Assembly: GCA_947477745.1 (NCBI GenBank)
Contig: CANJUF010000024.1
Coordinates: 1-50,174, forward strand
Length of the DNA stretch: 50,174 nt
Reading direction: 5' to 3'
Origin: Sphingomonadaceae bacterium
GTDB lineage: Bacteria; Pseudomonadota; Alphaproteobacteria; Sphingomonadales; Sphingomonadaceae
Part shown: positions 44,881-50,174 of the stretch, in pieces
Layout: the number at the start of each line of letters is the position of its first letter
Numbering within the stretch: the first letter of the stretch is position 1
The notes under the pieces: generated by a model
The model's input: only the letters and a program-made list of their open reading frames with translations
Database searches by the model: none
Told to the model about the DNA's origin: nothing
Position numbers and translations under genes: made by a program

Positions 44881-46029
44881 ATGATTGGTCAATTCGGTGA
44901 TTGGCGCAAACTGGCAGTCGTCGTCACAAGTCTGGCGATTGCCGCCTGTACCGCAGTTCCCAAGCCGCCCCCAGGCCCGCCGCCCGTCACCCAGCCCTCG
45001 CCCGACGTATTGCCGACCGACACCCAGCGGCACCGCGTCGCGCTGCTCGTGCCGACCACCGGACCAAACGCGGCCGTGGGCCAGTCGATCGCCAATGCCG
45101 CGACCATGGCCCTGCTCGATACCAACGCCACTAACCTGCGAGTCACGACCTACGACACTGCCGCCAACCCGGGCGAGGCAGCACAGCGCGCCGTGGCCGA
45201 CGGCAACCGCCTGATCCTTGGCCCGCTGCTGACGTCCGACATCGCCGCCGTGCTCGCCGTGGCCGAGCCGGCCAAGGTTCCGCTCATCGCCTTTTCCAAC
45301 GATGAGGCTGCGGCTGCCAAGAACGTCTTCGTTATGGGCAACCTGCCCAGCCAATCGGTCTCGCGCAGCGTGGCCTATGCCGCGGGACGCGGGGTCAAGA
45401 GCTTCGCTGCACTGATGCCGCGCGGCGAATACCGTCAGCGCGCCTCCAATGCGCTGATGGCTGCGGCAAAGGCAAACGGCGGCAGCGTCCTGGCGATGGA
45501 AGGCTATGATCGCAGCAATGCGTCGCTATCGGCTGCCGCGCGCCGCATCGCTGAACGCGGCGGCTATGGCGCGGTGCTGATCGCCGACGGCGGCCGCATG
45601 GCGAGTACCGCTGCGCCCTTGCTCAATCCCGCCGGTTCGGCCAGCCGGATCATCGGCACAGAGCTGTGGAGCGGGGAAAAGATCGTCACCTCGACCAAGG
45701 CGCTGGAAGGCGCATGGTTCGCCGCCGTGCCCGATACGCGCTTCGGCCAGTTTTCCGAAAGCTACCGCAAGCGCTTCGGCGCCGCGCCTTACCGCCTTGC
45801 CACGATGGGCTATGACGCGGTGCTGCTGAGCTTGCGCGTTGCCCGTGAATGGAAACCGGGATCAGTGTTCCCGATTGGCAAGCTGACCGAGAAGGGCGGC
45901 TTCCTCGGCCTAGACGGCCCGTTCCGCTTTTCGAGGAACGGCGTCGTCGAGCGCGCGCTCGAAGTGCGCGAGGTGCGGGGCGGCACCGTGGTGACGGTCA
46001 GCCCTGCGCCGAGCCGGTTCGAGGATTGA
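44881..46029 (+). CDS. Periplasmic-binding-like lipoprotein, LpoA/penicillin-binding-protein activator type
   Basis: A 382-residue lipoprotein: lipobox LAIAAC near residue 22, a Pro-rich linker (KPPPGPPPVTQPSP), then a type 1 periplasmic binding fold (RHRVALLVPTTGPNAAVGQS, RLILGPLLTSDIAAVLAVA, PLIAFSNDEAAAAKNVFVMG). In E. coli, LpoA stimulates PBP1A and stands next to rsmI and yraN, which is also the case here. The start is ATG 44881, with AGGGGAG nine bases upstream; ATG 44851 has no ribosome site. The protein lacks the TPR N-terminus of LpoA, so it may be an amino-acid-binding relative. Confidence 0.8.
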   Translation: MIGQFGDWRKLAVVVTSLAIAACTAVPKPPPGPPPVTQPSPDVLPTDTQRHRVALLVPTTGPNAAVGQSIANAATMALLDTNATNLRVTTYDTAANPGEAAQRAVADGNRLILGPLLTSDIAAVLAVAEPAKVPLIAFSNDEAAAAKNVFVMGNLPSQSVSRSVAYAAGRGVKSFAALMPRGEYRQRASNALMAAAKANGGSVLAMEGYDRSNASLSAAARRIAERGGYGAVLIADGGRMASTAAPLLNPAGSASRIIGTELWSGEKIVTSTKALEGAWFAAVPDTRFGQFSESYRKRFGAAPYRLATMGYDAVLLSLRVAREWKPGSVFPIGKLTEKGGFLGLDGPFRFSRNGVVERALEVREVRGGTVVTVSPAPSRFED

Positions 46030-46069
46030 GGATAAGGCATACGGCTCGCTTGCGCGCGGAATCGCGCGT

Positions 46070-46084
46070 GTTCTATAGCCGTTC
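46070..46084 (+). promoter_or_regulatory. LexA box overlapping parE promoter and start
   Basis: GTTC-TATAGCC-GTTC is an exact alphaproteobacterial LexA operator, ending 2 bases before the parE ATG (46087). TATAGC (46074-46079) inside it can serve as -10, with TTGCGC (46050-46055) at 18 bases as -35. That would put the transcription start at or near the ATG, a leaderless mRNA, and there is indeed no Shine-Dalgarno. A GCGCG-GAAT-CGCGC hairpin (46054-46067) lies just upstream. Confidence 0.7.
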
Positions 46085-46086
46085 CC

Positions 46087-48093
46087 ATGGCCACCAAACC
46101 CGCTAACGACCTGTTCGAAGCCCTCCCTGCCAGCAACGGCGATGCCTATGACGGTTCCTCGATCGAGGTGCTCGAAGGGCTGGAGCCGGTGCGCCGCCGC
46201 CCCGGCATGTATGTCGGCGGTACCGACGAGCGCGCGCTCCACCACCTTGCCGCCGAAGTGCTCGACAATGCGATGGACGAGGCCGTCGCCGGGCACGCCA
46301 ACCGCATCGAGGTCACGCTCGACGAGGGCAACCGCCTCACCATTACCGATAACGGGCGCGGCATCCCGGTCGACGAGCATCCCAAGTTTCCCGGCAAGTC
46401 CGCGCTTGAGGTGATCCTCACCACGCTGCATTCGGGCGGCAAGTTCTCGGGTAAGGCCTATGCCACCAGCGGCGGCCTGCACGGCGTGGGCGTCAGCGTT
46501 GTCAATGCATTGTCCAGCCACACGCGTATCGAGGTTGCCCGCAACAAGGAGCTTTTCGCGCAGGAATTCGGTCGGGGCCTGCCGCTTGGCCCGCTGCTGA
46601 AACTCGGACCCACCCCCAACCGGCGCGGCACCAGCGTATCCTTCGTGCCCGACACCGAGATTTTCGGCGACCAGATGTTTAAGCCCGCGCGGCTGTTCAA
46701 ACTCGCCCGCTCAAAGGCCTATCTCTATGCCGGAGTCGAGATCCGCTGGAAATGCGCGGGCTCGCTCGCCAGCCAGGATGTTCCGGCAGAGGCCGTGTTC
46801 CAGTTTCCCGGCGGGCTTGCCGATCACCTTGCCGAACAGGTGGCGGGCCGCGAATGCGTCACCAGTGCGTTCTTCGCCGGATCGCAGGATTTCCCCCGGG
46901 GCGATACCGGTGAGGATCAGGGCCGCGCCGAATGGGCGATTGCCTGGCCGCTGTGGTCCGACGGCGCCTATTCGTGGTACTGCAACACCATCCCCACGCA
47001 CGATGGCGGCACGCACGAACAGGGCCTGCGCGCGGCGCTCACCAAGGGCATCCGTGCCTTCGGCGATCTTGTCGGCGTCAAGAAGGCCAAGGACATCAGC
47101 GCCGACGATATCCTCACGGGCAGCGAGATCATGCTCTCGCTGTTCCTGCGCGATCCCCAGTTCCAGAGCCAGACCAAGGACCGGCTGACCAGCCCCGAGG
47201 CGGCACGGCTGGTTGAAAACGCGGTGCGCGACCATTTCGACCATTTCCTCGCCGACAACATGGAGCGTGGCAAGGCGCTGCTCGGCTATGTGATGGAGCG
47301 CATGGACGAGCGGCTGCGCCGCAAAGCCGAGCGCGAGGTCAAGCGCAAGACCGCGACCAACGCCCGCAAGCTGCGCCTGCCCGGCAAGCTGACCGACTGC
47401 ACCGGCGAAGGCGGCGCCGAGACCGAACTGTTCATCGTCGAAGGCGACAGCGCCGGCGGCAGCGCCAAACAGGCGCGCGACCGCAAGAGCCAGGCGATCC
47501 TGCCGATCCGCGGCAAGATTCTCAACGTCGCCTCGGCCAGCGCCGAAAAGATCCGCGGCAATCAGGAAATCGCAGACCTCAACCTCGCTTTAGGTTGCGG
47601 CATGCGCAAGGACTGCGACCCCGATGCGCTGCGCTATGACCGCGTGATCATCATGACCGACGCCGACGTCGATGGCGCGCATATCGCCACTCTCCTGATG
47701 ACCTTCTTCTTTCAGGAAATGCCGGAACTGGTGCGGCGCGGGCACCTCTATCTCGCGCAGCCGCCGCTTTACCGGCTCACTGCGGGGACGACTTCGGCCT
47801 ACGCCCGCGACGATGCCCACCGCGCCGAGCTGGAAGAGACGCTGTTCAAGGGCAAGAAGGTGGACGTCGGCCGCTTCAAGGGGCTTGGCGAGATGAACCC
47901 GCAGCAGCTTCGCGAAACGACCATGAGCCCGGCCACGCGCGGCCTGATCCGCATCACCCTGCCGCCCGAATTCGAACAGCGCGCGGCAGTGAAAGACCTC
48001 GTCGACAGGCTGATGGGCCGCAACCCCGAGCACCGCTTCAACTTCATCCAGAACCGCGCGGGCGAACTGGATCCGGACCTAATTGATGCTTGA
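46087..48093 (+). CDS. parE: DNA topoisomerase IV subunit B
   Basis: A 668-residue type IIA topoisomerase ATPase that with ParC separates daughter chromosomes. The GHKL ATPase has VLEGLEPVRRRPGMYVGGTD, EVLDNAMDEAV, ITDNGRGIPVDEH and ATSGGLHGVGVSVVNALS. The TOPRIM acids are in LFIVEGDSAGGSAKQARD and VIIMTDADVDGAHI, and the C-terminus carries RFKGLGEMNPQQL. ParE rather than GyrB, judging by length and the lack of the GyrB insertion. It has no ribosome-binding sequence and a LexA box abuts its start codon, implying SOS control and possibly leaderless translation. Confidence 0.94.
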   Translation: MATKPANDLFEALPASNGDAYDGSSIEVLEGLEPVRRRPGMYVGGTDERALHHLAAEVLDNAMDEAVAGHANRIEVTLDEGNRLTITDNGRGIPVDEHPKFPGKSALEVILTTLHSGGKFSGKAYATSGGLHGVGVSVVNALSSHTRIEVARNKELFAQEFGRGLPLGPLLKLGPTPNRRGTSVSFVPDTEIFGDQMFKPARLFKLARSKAYLYAGVEIRWKCAGSLASQDVPAEAVFQFPGGLADHLAEQVAGRECVTSAFFAGSQDFPRGDTGEDQGRAEWAIAWPLWSDGAYSWYCNTIPTHDGGTHEQGLRAALTKGIRAFGDLVGVKKAKDISADDILTGSEIMLSLFLRDPQFQSQTKDRLTSPEAARLVENAVRDHFDHFLADNMERGKALLGYVMERMDERLRRKAEREVKRKTATNARKLRLPGKLTDCTGEGGAETELFIVEGDSAGGSAKQARDRKSQAILPIRGKILNVASASAEKIRGNQEIADLNLALGCGMRKDCDPDALRYDRVIIMTDADVDGAHIATLLMTFFFQEMPELVRRGHLYLAQPPLYRLTAGTTSAYARDDAHRAELEETLFKGKKVDVGRFKGLGEMNPQQLRETTMSPATRGLIRITLPPEFEQRAAVKDLVDRLMGRNPEHRFNFIQNRAGELDPDLIDA

Positions 48094-48142
48094 TCGGCAG
48101 CCCCAGGATCAGGTCTCGCCGAGTCGCGGTCGCGCTATTCCC

Positions 48143-48622
48143 TCAATAACACGCGTAATGCTTGCTGCCGGGCTTGCACATCACGACGGCGTCGAGAAAC
48201 TTGCGCGCCCACAGGAAGTCAGCAGCCGACCCTTCGCCCCGGAACGCGACCTGCTTGACATACATGTCTTCCTCTCCCGCCACCGCGAGCAGGAAAAAGC
48301 TCTCCGCCATGCCGTTCGCGGTGCTGGGGCACACGACCCTGAAGCGAACCGCCTTGTAGCCCTGCAGCTTGAGCGACTGGACCGGCGACGCGGTCGCGCC
48401 GGGGCAGGATTTCGGCAAGGCGGCAAGCATCGTGGCGGCGTATTCCTCGGGCGTCAGGCGCTCGGCCAGTTTCCGGAACCACTGCGTCGTCACCATCTTC
48501 GACCAGCGCTGCGCGGTCTGCCCCTTGGGCACTTCCTCCCGGATCGACTGATTCCGCCCGGTCTGCTCGTGCACGATGATGTACCCCGGAAGATCGGGTG
48601 CGGCGATGGATTCGCGGCGCCC
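48143..48622 (-). pseudogene. Secreted protein of unknown function, 5' end deleted
   Basis: The coding sequence runs in frame from the deletion point near 48622 to TGA 48143. It reads APDLPGYIIVHEQTGRNQ, then IREEVPKGQTAQRWSKMVTT, and ends CKPGSKHYACY. The only start is GTG 48574, which has no signal peptide before it, and coding-like sequence continues upstream of that GTG until it meets the NYN fragment in another frame. Relatives of this kind normally begin with a signal peptide, so about 30-50 N-terminal residues appear lost. The family has no assigned function. It could still be expressed from the GTG as a cytosolic stub. Confidence 0.55.
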
Positions 48623-48905
48623 GTCCGGTATACAGCAGGTCCATCGCGTCGATGGTGATTTTCATGTCGCTCGCATTCTTGCCCTTGGTGATGTCGAACT
48701 GTTGCTGGGGTTCGATTGCGTAGCGATGAACGATATTCGCCCAGCCGGAGAGCGCGGGCTTTTTCCAGTTGCCATATGCGCGCCTGACGTTGACCGAGCC
48801 AAGATCGCCCAGGATCGTCAGCGCGGTCTCGAGATCGCGCGGGCTCGCATTATCGGCATCGATCAGCAGCGCGATATTGCGGCTCTCGCGAGGCAAGGTG
48901 GTCAT
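48623..48905 (-). pseudogene. NYN-domain nuclease (limkain-b1 type), 3' end deleted
   Basis: From ATG 48905 the frame gives an N-terminal NYN domain: IALLIDADNASPRDLETALT, VRRAYGNWKKPALSGWANIV, then FDITKGKNASDMKITIDAMD and LLYTGR. The catalytic acids of the first part (LIDADN, NASDMKI) are intact. After residue about 94 the expected continuation (a segment with S-S-D-S-D-F) is absent, and an Arg-rich out-of-frame run continues to a stop at 48219. The start overlaps the GT87 stop as ATGA. NYN proteins are RNases; this copy should be inactive. Confidence 0.7.
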
Positions 48906-50050
48906 GGTGCGGCCCATTCCGTGGACAGGTGATTGCTGCGCTCCAGGAGCGCGCGCCGCACAGCTAGCGCAAACAGGGCGATCAGCACCAGCGGCATGAT
49001 CGGGATCCCCGCATTCATTGCCACAGGCCGGGCAAAGGCGGGCGCGGCAAAGGCAAGCGCGATGCCGATCCGCTCCCACGGCAAATGCTCTTCGCGCGAA
49101 GCAAGCCAGATGAGCGGAAATGCGAACAGGACCATGTCGTAATCGAGCACGAACGGGGTCGCCAGCGGCGCTCCTGCCAGCATTGCCGCGCCGAGCGCAG
49201 GGCTGAACCGCGCGCGCCAGGCAGCCATGGCCAAGGCAGCGGCGACGCCAAGGCTGACCATCGCCTGCAGTGCATAGGCCGCAGCCACCGGTGCGCCCAG
49301 CAGCCGTGCCGCAGCAAAGGTGCTCATCATCTTGGCAAAGCCGACCGCGCCGCCGTCCATTGCCGCCTGCACGTGAGAACTGAGCGCGGCCCACTGGCTC
49401 CACTGGTCCGCCCCGAACATGAGCGTGGCCGCGATCGCCAACAACAGCGCAGTCACGGCGGCGGCCGCGATCACGCGCCATTCTCTCGTCAGCAGCAGCA
49501 CCAGCGGCACCAGCAGCCCGAACTGGGGCTTGATCGTCGCCAGGCCGAACAGGATCCCGCTGATTAGCGGCGCGCGGCCCACCAGCAGGGTGGCGAGTCC
49601 AAGCAGTCCCGCAACCAGAAACGAGGTCTGCCCGTGAGTGATCGTGAGCAGCACCGGCGGAAAAGCGGCAAGCAGCACCCAGCGCGAGGGAGCGCGCGCG
49701 GCATGGGCGCGCAGCCAGCCCGTTATCGCCGCGACATAAAGCGCGCCCGTCGCCGTCAGCCACATTGCCAGCGCAGGGAAATATCCGACAAAGCCCAGCA
49801 GAAAGCAGAACGGCAGGAACGAGGGCGGATAGAAGAACGCGGTGAAGGCGCCGTCCTTCTGCACGAAATAGGCGCTCTGCGCGGCGATGTGCGCCGCCTG
49901 ATCATAGACCGCGCCGCCTTGCTGCAACATCCGGCCCGCTGTCCAGAAGCTCAGGAAATCGGTGCCCAGCAAAAAGCCATTGCGATCCATGCCTTGATGC
50001 GATGTGATCACCAAATACACCAGCGTCGCTGCATTAGGCTCAGGACTCAT
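48902..50050 (-). CDS. GT87/DUF2029 membrane glycosyltransferase, 5' end replaced by IS
   Basis: A polytopic protein (visible part 382 residues) of the GT87 family, integral membrane mannosyl- or glycosyltransferases that use polyprenyl-linked sugars. Signatures: GTDFLSFWTAGRMLQQGG (catalytic Asp region), GLATIKPQFGLLVPLVLL and LLAGAPLATPFVLDYDMVLF. The IS element ends at 50036, and native codons begin right after it. The frame runs through the IS end, where ATG 50050 overlaps the transposase stop and could serve as a start. About one membrane segment at the N-terminus is lost. Whether the shortened protein folds is unknown. Confidence 0.7.
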   Translation of the reverse strand: MSPEPNAATLVYLVITSHQGMDRNGFLLGTDFLSFWTAGRMLQQGGAVYDQAAHIAAQSAYFVQKDGAFTAFFYPPSFLPFCFLLGFVGYFPALAMWLTATGALYVAAITGWLRAHAARAPSRWVLLAAFPPVLLTITHGQTSFLVAGLLGLATLLVGRAPLISGILFGLATIKPQFGLLVPLVLLLTREWRVIAAAAVTALLLAIAATLMFGADQWSQWAALSSHVQAAMDGGAVGFAKMMSTFAAARLLGAPVAAAYALQAMVSLGVAAALAMAAWRARFSPALGAAMLAGAPLATPFVLDYDMVLFAFPLIWLASREEHLPWERIGIALAFAAPAFARPVAMNAGIPIMPLVLIALFALAVRRALLERSNHLSTEWAAP

Positions 50051-50174
50051 TGATTGAGCCAGAAGATGACGGTTGCGGCGATGCAGATGGCAGACATGAA
50101 TGTGTGGGCGCATCGGTCGTAGCGGGTATGAATGCGGCGCCAGTCCTTGAGTTTCCCGAACATGTTCTCGATCC
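50037..50174 (-). mobile_element. IS5-family insertion sequence, 3' end (cut by window edge)
   Basis: The downstream end of an IS5-family element. The terminal repeat GGCTCAGGACTC starts at 50037, outside which is TA (50035-50036). It matches the repeat of the element at the left edge in 11 of 12 bases and the orientation is the same. The element interrupts the GT87 gene. Confidence 0.85.
50047..50174 (-). CDS. IS5-family transposase, C-terminal fragment
   Basis: Forty-one codons of the transposase end: IENMFGKLKDWRRIHTRYDR, which holds the catalytic Glu and the following basic residues, then CAHTFMSAICIAATVIFWLN and Gln before TGA 50049-50047. This is the standard C-terminus of IS427-group DDE transposases. 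The TGA overlaps the ATG at 50050 that may start the truncated glycosyltransferase. Confidence 0.88.
   Translation of the reverse strand, partial: IENMFGKLKDWRRIHTRYDRCAHTFMSAICIAATVIFWLNQ

Noticed and set aside
48219..49763. 514-codon minus-strand frame across GT87, NYN and the secreted protein
   Set aside because: Only its middle (NYN part) has recognisable sequence; the first part is a shadow of GT87 and the last part is out of frame with the secreted-protein gene.

Overview
The window is about 50 kb of GC-rich chromosome from an alphaproteobacterium, most likely a member of the Sphingomonadales (Novosphingobium or Erythrobacteraceae type). The pointers are high GC with alphaproteobacterial gene sets (PhaR, CvpA, PdhC-Lpd, XerC-DedA-GshB-YraN-RsmI), two large TonB-dependent receptors, and two alphaproteobacterial LexA operators (GTTC-N7-GTTC). 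The genus is inference; there is no rRNA gene to settle it. I see no complete tRNA, no rRNA and no CRISPR array.

Layout. Both edges lie inside IS5-family elements with the same terminal repeat and the same orientation (1-146 and 50037-50174). Positions 149-5600 hold a tightly overlapping three-gene operon on the minus strand: TonB-dependent receptor, beta-propeller phytase and a secreted PHP-domain protein, read here as a phytate uptake and dephosphorylation unit. Positions 5600-7008 are an AT-richer scar with a small Cys/His protein, a frameshifted P4-type primase-helicase fragment, an ORF with no normal start, strong hairpins and a 20-base sequence like the 3' end of tRNA-Ser. Positions 7009-12803 carry a flavin-type (LLM) oxidoreductase, an amidohydrolase, a remnant of a type IV secretion locus (lytic transglycosylase plus a VirB9 cut to its N-terminal half) and a second TonB receptor.

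From about 13.1 to 48.1 kb the sequence is dense core genome: PilZ protein; pdhC-thioesterase-lpd; a UspA protein; rnr, proS, phaR, alr and an MFS transporter; radA-cvpA-NifU-like protein under a LexA box; a secreted protein with a repeated SPRDPASGQAT motif paired with an outer-membrane barrel; an acyltransferase and a large patatin-like protein; dnaK-dnaJ; a copper chaperone and a HExxH protein; hrcA-grpE; rph-rdgB-hemW-xerC; dedA, gshB, yraN and rsmI; an LpoA-like lipoprotein; and parE with a LexA box against its start codon.

The right end (48.1-50.05 kb) is decaying. A deletion has fused the front of a NYN-domain gene to the back of a secreted-protein gene, and a GT87 glycosyltransferase gene has lost its 5' end to the right IS copy. 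The parts most worth experimental attention are the receptor-phytase-PHP operon, the SPRDPASGQAT-protein and barrel pair, and the LexA box that coincides with the predicted parE promoter and start.
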